A stretch of 34,048 nucleotides of DNA from a virus, in the IMG/VR virus record IMGVR_UViG_3300027770_000016, positions 1-34,048 of that record; one strand, 5' to 3'. The notes under the pieces were generated by a model that made no database searches, was not told the DNA's origin, and worked only from the letters and a program-made list of their open reading frames with translations. The position numbers and the translations under genes were made by a program. Of this stretch, positions 25,266 to 31,430 are shown one piece after another (the stretch's first letter is position 1; each line of letters opens with the position of its first letter).

Positions 25266-25582
25266 TTGCGATCCCCTAAAACCTTGCGCGCCGCCTCAAG
25301 ATCAGCAACCAAAGATGTGTGTCCGGATTCGCTTGCGGCTTCCATGATCGAAAGCGCAACATTGTTTAGATACCTGTTTGCGGAAACAATGTTTAGAAGC
25401 AATTGCTTGTGACCGTAATCAAGCGCGTCAACAACGCTTTCAAATTCATACATGACATGATCCGCGCCAATGTCGCCGCCCTCGGCTACTTCCTGCAACA
25501 ACTCTTGCGCCTTGCCTTCATGCACTAATCTGCCTGCGCGGCTGCAATTCTGCGAGTAAACAAAAACGATGAAATTTGCCAT
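25262..25582 (-). CDS. First gene of leftward operon, unknown helical protein
   Basis: 106 residues with a good ribosome site (AGGAAAGG on the minus strand). Starts FIVFVYSQNCSRAGRLVHEGK, then helical EVAEGGDIGADHVMYEFESVVDALDYGHKQLL and NVALSIMEAASESGHTSLVADLEAARKVL. No recognised domain. It is the promoter-proximal product of the leftward transcript from about 25641. Confidence 0.65.
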   Translation of the reverse strand: MANFIVFVYSQNCSRAGRLVHEGKAQELLQEVAEGGDIGADHVMYEFESVVDALDYGHKQLLLNIVSANRYLNNVALSIMEAASESGHTSLVADLEAARKVLGDRK

Positions 25583-25624
25583 TTGTGGCCTTTCCTAGTA
25601 GTGCCGGCAACCCCTGCCGTTGGG

Positions 25625-25642
25625 TGTCATCGCCCGATGACA
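25625..25642. promoter_or_regulatory. Palindrome in the leader of the leftward operon
   Basis: TGTCATCGCCCGATGACA is an 18-bp site with perfect 8-bp arms around CC. It covers the expected start of the leftward transcript. It could be an operator for a dimeric repressor or a leader hairpin. Confidence 0.6.
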
Positions 25643-25647
25643 TATGT

Positions 25648-25675
25648 AAGATAACCGCATATCGGCAATGTGCAA
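25648..25675 (-). promoter_or_regulatory. Leftward promoter
   Basis: On the minus strand, TTGCAC (25675-25670), a 16-base spacer, and TATCTT (25653-25648). It faces the leftward operon beginning at 25582. A CCGATA sequence lies in the spacer, as in the rightward promoter. Confidence 0.55.
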
Positions 25676-25679
25676 GCGA

Positions 25680-25721
25680 TTCTTTAACATTTTCTAGATT
25701 TTTTTAATATTTATTAAAGAA
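25680..25721. promoter_or_regulatory. AT-rich inverted repeat between divergent promoters
   Basis: TTCTTTAA (25680-25687) is inverted exactly at 25714-25721 (TTAAAGAA), with an A/T-dense interior containing long T and A runs. It lies between the two TTGCAC elements. It could bind a regulator or act as UP-element or unwinding DNA. Confidence 0.5.
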
Positions 25722-25726
25722 ACCCC

Positions 25727-25754
25727 TTGCACTATCCGATACTTGTGCTAGTAA
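25727..25754 (+). promoter_or_regulatory. Rightward early promoter
   Basis: TTGCAC (25727-25732), 16-base spacer, TAGTAA (25749-25754), about 60 bases before the first early ATG. The -10 match is modest. The spacer starts TATCCGATAC, sharing CCGATA with the opposite promoter, so one factor may touch both. Confidence 0.5.
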
Positions 25755-25816
25755 TGTACCATGCTTTGGGCGAAGCAAGCGACTAGCCGCACCGCTAGAC
25801 AACTAGGAGTATTGAA
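25755..25816 (+). promoter_or_regulatory. Leader of the first early gene with small hairpins
   Basis: The 62 bases from the -10 to the ATG hold two short inverted repeats: TGCTT/AAGCA (25762-25777) and CTAGC/GCTAG (25783-25798). The ribosome site is TAGGAG at 25804-25809. The next early gene has the same ACTAGGAGTAT sequence before its start. Confidence 0.5.
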
Positions 25817-26287
25817 ATGACAACTGCAAACTTTACTGACCGTTTAAGCGTTAAAAAAATGAATGTTGCAATTAACCTTTCCCGTGAAACAACTGCGTTT
25901 ACGGCAGACATTTATTTGGATGGGCGCAAAATTGGCAAAGCAATTAACGATGGCAATGGCGGCGCAACAAATTGTTGGATTGAAAATGATTTGATTGTTG
26001 CAAATTATGGCCACATCATTGAAACATGGATTGATGCGCGCGCCGCCGATGCTGAAAATGCAAAGCGTAATTTGCTTGCATCACGCAAAAATGAGAAGTG
26101 GATCCAAAAGCAACTTCAACAAAACAGATATGTCTTTACCACAGGCAATGAAATTATGGCGCACAGCGATTTTGTAGTTCCAATGCAATCTGATGAACTA
26201 GAAGCAGAGCGAAATTATTGCATCAACAAAATTAAATTAGTGTATCCCGATGCAAAAGATTTCAGATTCCCCGAATCTTTGGTTTGA
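25817..26287 (+). CDS. First early gene, unknown
   Basis: 156 residues, strong TAGGAG ribosome site. N-terminal part is beta-like (NVAINLSRETTAFTADIYLDGRKIGKAINDGNGG), followed by helical stretches (ETWIDARAADAENAKRNLLASRKNEKWIQKQLQQN). No recognised domain and no Cys cluster. First position after the early promoter and separate from the rest by a terminator suggests a host-takeover or early control protein; this is inference only. Confidence 0.7.
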   Translation: MTTANFTDRLSVKKMNVAINLSRETTAFTADIYLDGRKIGKAINDGNGGATNCWIENDLIVANYGHIIETWIDARAADAENAKRNLLASRKNEKWIQKQLQQNRYVFTTGNEIMAHSDFVVPMQSDELEAERNYCINKIKLVYPDAKDFRFPESLV

Positions 26288-26301
26288 CGATCTTCAACTT
26301 T

Positions 26302-26328
26302 CCACCCTTGCGGGGGTGGTTTGTTCTT
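26302..26328 (+). terminator. Terminator after the first early gene
   Basis: CCACCC (26302-26307) pairs with GGGTGG (26314-26319) around a short loop, followed by TTTGTTCTT. It may reduce transcript flow into the recombination genes. Confidence 0.6.
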
Positions 26329-26333
26329 GCTCG

Positions 26334-26372
26334 TCGCAATGATCGCGCTCGCCGATTGCGAGAAACTAGGAG
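26334..26372 (+). promoter_or_regulatory. Leader hairpin and ribosome site of the annealing gene
   Basis: TCGCAAT (26334-26340) inverts to ATTGCGA (26355-26361), just ahead of the ribosome site TAGGAG at 26367-26372. A folded leader could influence access to this start at 26379. Confidence 0.45.
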
Positions 26373-26378
26373 TATGCA

Positions 26379-27407
26379 ATGTCTGATATAGAGAAAAAGA
26401 ATGGAATGGCAGCGGCTATTGAACAAGTAGTTATTGGGGGCGATTTGTCACGCTTATCATCGGAACAGCGTGTTTCGTATGTAAACAATATCTGTAGTTC
26501 GCTTGGGTTAAATCCAACAACCCGCCCTTTTGAGTACATCACTTTAAGCGGCAAACTTACTTTGTACGCAACGCGCGCTTGCAGCGAGCAACTACGCAAA
26601 CTCAACGGCGTAACGATCTTTCCGCTAGATCGTTCCATGATGACCGAAGTGGGCTTATATCAAGTCATTGCACGAGGGAAGGATGCAACAGGTAGAGAAG
26701 ATGAATCAAGCGGCGTTGTGACTATTGCCGGCTTGAAGGGTGAAATGCTTGCCAACGCAATGTTGAAATGCGAAACAAAAGCAAAGCGCAGATTAACGCT
26801 TTCAATTTGTGGCCTTGGGTTCTTGGATGAAACGGAAGTTTCAGATATCCCTAACGCAAGACATGAGCCAACCAATTACGCCGCAGCCGCGCCGCAAGCG
26901 GTCAGCAACGCCACCGCTAGAGTGGAGCAAGTACAGCCAAAAATCGCTGCGCCTGTTGGAATCGCTGTTGAATCGAAGCGGGCGGTTGCGGCTAAATTTG
27001 TGGAATCGTCAGCGGTGGAAGCACCGCAAGCAAAGCAGTCCGAAGGCTTTAAATACAAGTGCGAGCGGATGCCTAAGGACGTTGTGCTTCAACTTGGGGC
27101 TGCAACCGTGGTCAAGATTGGCACAGGCAAGCCAACAAAGACCGGCGGCTCACGCGTTCCAATTTTGTTTGACCGAAACGGTGATGAGTTTTGGGTTGGT
27201 GCATTTGACAGCGGTTTAGTAAATGCCTGCGCTACCTGCGAAGAAAACGGAATGCGCGTGGAATTGCTTGTGCAACCCAATGATAAGTTCGGTTCGACCT
27301 TGTACGGCATCCGTGAGTATTTCAGCGATAGCGCGCAGGTCGATATTGAAGAACCCGAAATGGTTGTTGCCGCAGCACCAATTGATTTGAACGACATTCC
27401 ATTTTGA
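26379..27407 (+). CDS. RecT/Erf-like annealing protein with SSB-type C-terminus
   Basis: 342 residues. The N-terminal half has SLGLNPTTRPFEYITLSGKLTLYATRACSEQLRKLNGV, then GEMLANAMLKCETKAKRRLTLSICGLGFLDETEV, the pattern I associate with phage single-strand annealing (RecT/Erf-like) proteins, though I could not verify it. A variable Ala/Pro/Val linker follows, then a C-terminal region with DRNGDEFWVGAF and a final DLNDIPF (residues 336-342). The last residues resemble the DDIPF tip with which bacterial SSB recruits partners. It begins at ATG 26379; an out-of-frame ATG at 26374 stops at once. Likely acts on ssDNA in recombination or replication. Confidence 0.6.
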   Translation: MSDIEKKNGMAAAIEQVVIGGDLSRLSSEQRVSYVNNICSSLGLNPTTRPFEYITLSGKLTLYATRACSEQLRKLNGVTIFPLDRSMMTEVGLYQVIARGKDATGREDESSGVVTIAGLKGEMLANAMLKCETKAKRRLTLSICGLGFLDETEVSDIPNARHEPTNYAAAAPQAVSNATARVEQVQPKIAAPVGIAVESKRAVAAKFVESSAVEAPQAKQSEGFKYKCERMPKDVVLQLGAATVVKIGTGKPTKTGGSRVPILFDRNGDEFWVGAFDSGLVNACATCEENGMRVELLVQPNDKFGSTLYGIREYFSDSAQVDIEEPEMVVAAAPIDLNDIPF

Positions 27408-27418
27408 TTAAACATAGG

Positions 27419-27452
27419 GGTTGGCGGTTATCTTCGACGGATACCGCCAACC
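27419..27452 (+). promoter_or_regulatory. Hairpin before the Gp157-like gene
   Basis: GGTTGGCGGT (27419-27428) pairs with ACCGCCAACC (27443-27452), a 10-bp stem that can grow by three pairs past a bulge. No clear T-run follows, so it is more likely an RNA stabiliser or weak attenuator than a full terminator. Confidence 0.5.
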
Positions 27453-27475
27453 CTGCTCTTTACAAGGAAATACAA

Positions 27476-27991
27476 ATGACAGAATTACAGCGAGTTTACA
27501 AGGCGAGCCAAGCGGCTCAACAGTTGGAAGCGTTGCTTCTTAGCACGGAAGAATCCGGCGGTGATGCTACTTTGCTCATGGGACAAATTGATGTTTTGGC
27601 AGCAACAGCAAGCACGTTAGGGGGTTGTTTTGATGATCTTTTATCGGTGGCCGCAGAGATCACAATGCGGGCTAGTACGCGTAAACAGGAAGCGGCGCGC
27701 TTAAATGCGCTTGCAAAACGCGATGAAGCAATGGTTGCATTTATGAAGCAACAAGTTATGCGTGTCATGCAAGAATCGGATATTGAAAAGTTGGAAACAC
27801 CGCTTCATAAATTGAGCATTGCAAACGCGGGCGGCAAACAATCAATGGAAATTGTTGGCGATGTTCCGCCGGAATTTACCATGACTGAAATCGTTCCAAA
27901 CAAGGAATTGATTAGGTCTAAATTAGAAGCCGGCGAACAACTTAACTTTGCGCTGTTGCATCCCCGTACTCAAACTTTAAGGATTTCATAA
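27476..27991 (+). CDS. Siphovirus Gp157-like protein
   Basis: 171 residues from ATG 27476, preceded by AAGGAAA; the longer upstream start crosses the hairpin and is unlikely. Helical N-terminus (residues 1-110) with repeated coiled-coil-like segments (KASQAAQQLEALLLS, ASTRKQEAARLNALAKRDEAM), then the characteristic region ESDIEKLETPLHKLSIANAGGKQSMEIVGDVPPEFTMTE. That pattern fits the Gp157 family of siphoviruses, which often lies in recombination or early clusters. Exact biochemical role not established here; partner of the annealing protein is possible. Confidence 0.7.
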   Translation: MTELQRVYKASQAAQQLEALLLSTEESGGDATLLMGQIDVLAATASTLGGCFDDLLSVAAEITMRASTRKQEAARLNALAKRDEAMVAFMKQQVMRVMQESDIEKLETPLHKLSIANAGGKQSMEIVGDVPPEFTMTEIVPNKELIRSKLEAGEQLNFALLHPRTQTLRIS

Positions 27992-27992
27992 A

Positions 27993-28304
27993 ATGTATTC
28001 AGTCGAATTAGTTCAAGCAGCAATTCAACAATGCCTTGCTCGCAGGGGTTTCAAATATCCACGCCACAACGAAAGGGGCAAAGACAGCAACACCGCGCGA
28101 ATGCTTGCCTTTGATGCCATGTTTGCCCTTACGGGCGGCAGCGTTACAGGCAGCGCGGTGAATGTCAACGCTTCAACCGGCAGCGGCAAGGCGTTACTTG
28201 AACGCACAACTACGGCGTACAGGAATAAGGACGAACGCAATATTTGGATTGCCGAAGTTCGGTTGCAAGTTCAATTAAATATTCAAAACGGCGAAGCAAA
28301 ATAA
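27993..28304 (+). CDS. Small early protein, unknown
   Basis: 103 residues, starting one base after the previous stop. N-terminal MYSVELVQAAIQQCLARRGFKYP, a central Ser/Thr/Gly/Asn-rich stretch (TGGSVTGSAVNVNASTGSGKALLE), then TTTAYRNKDERNIWIAEVRLQVQL. No domain recognised. Tight position in the early block supports that it is real. Confidence 0.6.
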   Translation: MYSVELVQAAIQQCLARRGFKYPRHNERGKDSNTARMLAFDAMFALTGGSVTGSAVNVNASTGSGKALLERTTTAYRNKDERNIWIAEVRLQVQLNIQNGEAK

Positions 28305-28323
28305 TTATGCAAAGCAGCAGGCT

Positions 28324-28644
28324 ATGACCGCAACGCAAAAGCAACATTATTTCCTGCGCCGTGAAGATGATGAAATCTTGATGGGTCGCAAAGGCTATTG
28401 GTTGCTTGCGCGTGATCACGATGATGTCTACCTATGTTTGCAGTTTCTAGGAATTGATGGCTTTGAGGGCGACCAAATTCTTGTGAAGGAATTTGAAGTT
28501 GCCAAGGAATCCATAACGGAATATGACTGTGCAACGCAGGAAATTAAAACTTACGACCGCATGACGTTTACCATCATCACGGAAGCCGGCACAAATTTTG
28601 TCGGCGTGTTGGTCGGTCACGCCGCCGTTAAGGCAAAAAAATGA
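28324..28644 (+). CDS. Small early protein, unknown, acidic
   Basis: 106 residues. Contains LRREDDEILMGRKGYWLLARDHDDVYLCLQFLGIDGFEGDQILV and TITEAGTNFVGVLVGH. Predominantly beta-like with many Asp/Glu. ATGA overlap with the next gene. No family seen. Confidence 0.6.
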   Translation: MTATQKQHYFLRREDDEILMGRKGYWLLARDHDDVYLCLQFLGIDGFEGDQILVKEFEVAKESITEYDCATQEIKTYDRMTFTIITEAGTNFVGVLVGHAAVKAKK

Positions 28645-28889
28645 CAAACGAAAACCAACCATCATTGTTTGAAAATGAAAAAGCATGGAAAGAACATTGG
28701 CAAGGTATGCCCGAATTTGTTCAACCAAGCAAAGAATCAATAAAACAAATTATTGTTCATTTTGAAACCTTTGAAGATGTTAAAAAGTTTTCTGAATTGG
28801 TAGGCATTAAAATTTCTGTAGATACCAAAAGTTTTTTTTATCCGCCAAAAAAACAATCTGATTTAATGGTTTATGTAGATGAATCCTAA
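28641..28889 (+). CDS. 82-residue protein coupled to the glycosyltransferase
   Basis: 82 residues: WKEHWQGMPEFVQPSKESIKQIIVHFETFEDVKKFSELVGIKISVDTKSFFYPPKK. It overlaps the glycosyltransferase start by 11 bases and the previous stop by ATGA. The pattern MPEFVQ... FETFEDVKKF... IKISVDTKSFFYP is of a kind I recall next to this glycosyltransferase type in other phages, but this was not checked. It may be a partner or accessory. Confidence 0.6.
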   Translation: MTNENQPSLFENEKAWKEHWQGMPEFVQPSKESIKQIIVHFETFEDVKKFSELVGIKISVDTKSFFYPPKKQSDLMVYVDES

Positions 28890-29751
28890 ACACCCAATTT
28901 ATATTGTGTCCAAGGGAAGATGGGATAGCCGTCTTACAAGCAAAGCGTTAGAAGCAATGGGCGTTCCTTATTACATAATTGTTGAACAAAACGAATATGA
29001 AAAATATGCGGAATTTATTTCCAAGAAAAAAATTCTAGTTTTGCCGCAATTATTTTTGGATAAGTATGAAACACTAGACAATTTAGGCGAAACAAAAAGC
29101 AAAGGGCCCGGGGCCGCGCGTAATTTTTGTTGGCAACATTCAATTCAAATTGGCGCAAGGTGGCATTGGGTACTTGACGACAACATTAACGGATTTGTCC
29201 GACTCAATCGTAACCAACGCATAAAAGTACAAACCGGATCAATGTTTGCGGCGGCTGAAGATTTTGTAGACCGGTATGAAAATGTGGCGCAAGCAGGATT
29301 TGAATACAGATTTTTTGCCGGAGGCGGCAGGCGCGAAAAAGCACCCTTTAGATTAAACACCCGTGTTTACTCTTGCATTTTAATACGAAACGATATTCCT
29401 TTTCGGTGGCGTGGTCGATACAACGAAGACACAATTTTGTCTTTAGATATTTTGAAGCAGGGTTGGGCAACAATTTTGTTTCAAGCGTTTTTGCAAAACA
29501 AAGCGGCAACCCAAACCGTCAAGGGCGGAAATTCTAAAGATTTTTACGATTATGAAGGAACTTTGCCAAAGTCTAAAATGCTTGTTGACACCTATCCGGA
29601 ATATGCAAGGTTGGTTACTCGATACGGGCGATGCCATCACCATGTCGATTACCAACCTTTTCAGGCAAATAAATTTGTACGCAAGGCTGAAATCAAAATT
29701 AAAAAAGAAGTAAACAACTATGGGATGGTTTTGCGGCAATGCCGCCGCTAG
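28879..29751 (+). CDS. TET-associated-type glycosyltransferase (TAGT-like)
   Basis: 290 residues. The order is that of the phage TAGT family: N-terminal IYIVSKGRWDSRLTSKALEAMGVPYYIIVEQNEYEKY (7-43), KGPGAARNFCWQHS (75-88), the metal-binding-like VLDDNINGFVRLN (98-110), EDFVDRYENVAQAG (127-140), RVYSCILIRNDIPFRWRGRYNEDT (162-185), and GGNSKDFYDYEG followed by GRCHHHVDYQPF (250-261). Known TAGT enzymes transfer sugars to hydroxymethylcytosine made by phage TET oxygenases. I find no TET, cytosine methyltransferase or hydroxymethylase in this window, so the acceptor here is uncertain. Confidence 0.8.
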   Translation: MNPKHPIYIVSKGRWDSRLTSKALEAMGVPYYIIVEQNEYEKYAEFISKKKILVLPQLFLDKYETLDNLGETKSKGPGAARNFCWQHSIQIGARWHWVLDDNINGFVRLNRNQRIKVQTGSMFAAAEDFVDRYENVAQAGFEYRFFAGGGRREKAPFRLNTRVYSCILIRNDIPFRWRGRYNEDTILSLDILKQGWATILFQAFLQNKAATQTVKGGNSKDFYDYEGTLPKSKMLVDTYPEYARLVTRYGRCHHHVDYQPFQANKFVRKAEIKIKKEVNNYGMVLRQCRR

Positions 29752-29760
29752 GACAAAAAA

Positions 29761-29847
29761 ATGACAATCATACTTTTGCTTTGCGTGATTGTGTTGGAAA
29801 TAATCCTCATTGCATATTTGGGCGGTAAGTCGCGCAGGGACTACTAG
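29761..29847 (+). CDS. 28-residue membrane peptide
   Basis: An ATG at 29761, ten bases after the previous stop, opens a frame of 28 residues: a nearly uninterrupted hydrophobic helix (MTIILLLCVIVLEIILIAYL) followed by GGKSRRDY. Typical small phage membrane peptide. No ribosome site stronger than weak A-rich sequence was found, so translation is uncertain. Confidence 0.4.
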   Translation: MTIILLLCVIVLEIILIAYLGGKSRRDY

Positions 29848-29956
29848 ATTGCGTTCAAGAAAAACAAGAGTTACGATAGAAAGCGAAACAGCCCAAGAAT
29901 GTAACTTGGACTGCTTCTAAATCATACGCGGCGATAAGGCCGCAGAGAGATCTGAT
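29848..29956 (+). other. 109-base leader before the replication gene
   Basis: No coding sequence seen. An inverted repeat cagCccaag/cttggActg (one mismatch) lies near 29890-29915 and a 5-bp GCGGC/GCCGC stem at about 29928-29943, close to the ribosome site AGAGAGA before the ATG 29957. It may fold as a leader; no strong T-run. Confidence 0.4.
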
Positions 29957-30772
29957 ATGAGTTTAACAAATGCAGGCGCGCCATTGGCGTTCCTCAAATT
30001 CTACGGTAGCGACTTCCTAAATTCAACTGCGTCTTGGACAATGGAAGAGCGCGGAGTTTACATGACCTTGCTTTGGTACGCATGGGTAAACGATGGGCTT
30101 CCGCCGGAAGTTGACCGCCTAGACCGTATGGCTGCCGGAACCAAATCCTGTTGGTCAGTCGTTGGCTCAAAGTTTCCTATTGCGGAAGATGGCTTGCGCC
30201 GCAACCCGCGCATGGAGCGTGACCGCCAAACCTTGTTAGTTCAACTTGAAACATGGAAGGCAAGAGGAACAAAAGGGGCTGCAAAACGATGGTCAAAGGA
30301 TGCTTCAAGCAATGCTTTAAGCATTGCCCAAGCATCACCCAAGCAATGCTTAGAAGATGCTCAACCGATAGTATGTCAGATATCAGATGTCAGATATCAG
30401 ATATCAGATATCAAATCTCAGATTTCAAATTCAGATAAAAAACATACGCTCATCGGCTTCGCCGCCGAGCAAGATATTTCACCGCCAAGGAAGAAACCGG
30501 CAAGCAGCATCACGGATTCCGATTGTGAAATTGTGTGGCAAATCTTTCCACGCCGCGTAGGTAAAAAGAAAGCCTTTATTTTGATCCGAAAAGCGGCCGC
30601 TGAACTTGCTGAAGAATACGAACAAGATGATCCCGCAGCCGGCATTTCCGTCTTGTGCGAACGAGTACAAAAATTCGCCGATGCCAACAAAACCGCCGAC
30701 CCCAAATTTATCGCACATCCAACCACTTGGCTACAGCAGGGGCGTTACCTCGACCCGCAGGAGGCTTTGTAA
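29957..30772 (+). CDS. DUF1376-type replication protein
   Basis: 271 residues. The N-terminal 110 (AFLKFYGSDFLNSTASWTMEERGVYMTLLWYAWVNDGLPP, ending in KGAAKRW) has the DUF1376 pattern, a winged-helix-like replication initiator domain. The centre has three heptad-like units QISDVRY, QISDIKS, QISNSD. The C-terminus (EIVWQIFPRRVGKKKAF... FIAHPTTWLQQGRYLDP) is that of phage replication and helicase-loading proteins. Such genes often carry the origin inside, as in lambda O, and the DNA here shows repeats in the centre. Its stop overlaps the next ATG by one base. Confidence 0.8.
   Translation: MSLTNAGAPLAFLKFYGSDFLNSTASWTMEERGVYMTLLWYAWVNDGLPPEVDRLDRMAAGTKSCWSVVGSKFPIAEDGLRRNPRMERDRQTLLVQLETWKARGTKGAAKRWSKDASSNALSIAQASPKQCLEDAQPIVCQISDVRYQISDIKSQISNSDKKHTLIGFAAEQDISPPRKKPASSITDSDCEIVWQIFPRRVGKKKAFILIRKAAAELAEEYEQDDPAAGISVLCERVQKFADANKTADPKFIAHPTTWLQQGRYLDPQEAL
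30307..30351 (+). repeat. Three copies of an AAGCAATGCTT-like element
   Basis: The 19-base palindrome GCAATGCTTTAAGCATTGC (30309-30327) has perfect 9-bp arms. AAGCAATGCTT recurs in direct orientation at 30341-30351. Three related half-sites within 45 bases, just before the heptamer array, may bind the initiator. Confidence 0.6.
30377..30432 (+). repeat. Heptamer repeat array, candidate replication origin
   Basis: Eight tandem 7-base units of form CAGATAT (units: cagatat, cagatgt, cagatat three times, caaatct, cagattt, caaattc) run from 30377 to 30432. The array is inside the replication gene, A/T-rich, and adjacent to the AAGCAATGCTT elements. Iteron arrays within the initiator gene mark the origins of lambda-like phages. 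The three bases of a codon and the 7-base period combine to give a 7-residue protein repeat. Confidence 0.6.
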
Positions 30773-30900
30773 TGCCATTAGAATCAACACCACCGCATTT
30801 GTTTGGTCAAGTAGGGGGTAACGCCGCCGTGATCCTAGAAACGCCGCACGGGGCATTTAGAGAGTTTTCAAATTTAATTGAAAAGGGAATCAAATGTTGA
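30772..30900 (+). CDS. 42-residue early peptide, unknown
   Basis: ATG overlaps the previous stop by one base and its end overlaps the next start. Contains PPHLFGQVGGNAAVILETPHGAF and REFSNLIEKGIK. No domain. Supported by tight linkage only; it could act as a translational coupler. Confidence 0.5.
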   Translation: MPLESTPPHLFGQVGGNAAVILETPHGAFREFSNLIEKGIKC

Positions 30901-31430
30901 TGCAAAATAGGGAAGATGAAAATTGGCATTTGACCGCGCGGAACAATCAGATTGTCAAACTTCTAGATTATGAGTTTAGAAACGCCTCTCTTGTGGGCTA
31001 CAACCGCTGCGTAAATTCAGTCTTAAAAAATGGCATCAATTACTTCCCTGAAAAGTATGCCGGACAGGCGTGGTACAACTCGATTATTGGAGCGTGTGGC
31101 GAAGCGGCAGTTGCCAAATATCTTAATGTTTATTGGGGCGCGGGCGTTGACACCTTTAAGCAATCCGACTTGTTGGGCTACCAATGCGAGATCCGAACTA
31201 CCCATGCCGATAAGCCTTGCCCCAAAATCAGGCCGACCGATAACGGCATTGTCATTGCCGTAATTGCAAGCCCAAACTACAAAACCACTTTTAAGATTTG
31301 GGGTTGGCTAAACGCTGAAGAAGGAAAAAAACCTGAATGGTACTATGAAGACAAAAACCCATGTTGGTTTCCACCGCTAGATGTTTGGAATGAAATGAAC
31401 ACGCTACCAAAGGAATCAAAAAATGACTGA
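30894..31430 (+). CDS. Possible PDDEXK-like DNA-processing protein
   Basis: 178 residues. YNSIIGACGEAAVAKYLNVYWGAGVDTFKQSDLLGYQCEIRTTHADKP (from about residue 62) has the order of restriction-endonuclease-like proteins: a GE helix, then D...GYxxEIRT. The usual final Lys of the ExK is replaced by Arg (ExR). The rest has IVIAVIASPNYKTTFKIWGWLN and an aromatic-rich end. Sited in the replication and recombination block. Family membership is tentative. Confidence 0.4.
   Translation: MLMQNREDENWHLTARNNQIVKLLDYEFRNASLVGYNRCVNSVLKNGINYFPEKYAGQAWYNSIIGACGEAAVAKYLNVYWGAGVDTFKQSDLLGYQCEIRTTHADKPCPKIRPTDNGIVIAVIASPNYKTTFKIWGWLNAEEGKKPEWYYEDKNPCWFPPLDVWNEMNTLPKESKND

Noticed and set aside
26612-26634. 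AACGATCT/AGATCGTT inverted repeat as an operator
   Set aside because: It lies well inside the annealing-protein gene and no related copy was seen at a promoter.
30377-30432. CRISPR-like or minisatellite array
   Set aside because: Units are 7 bases with no spacers, inside a coding sequence; origin-type iterons are the better reading.
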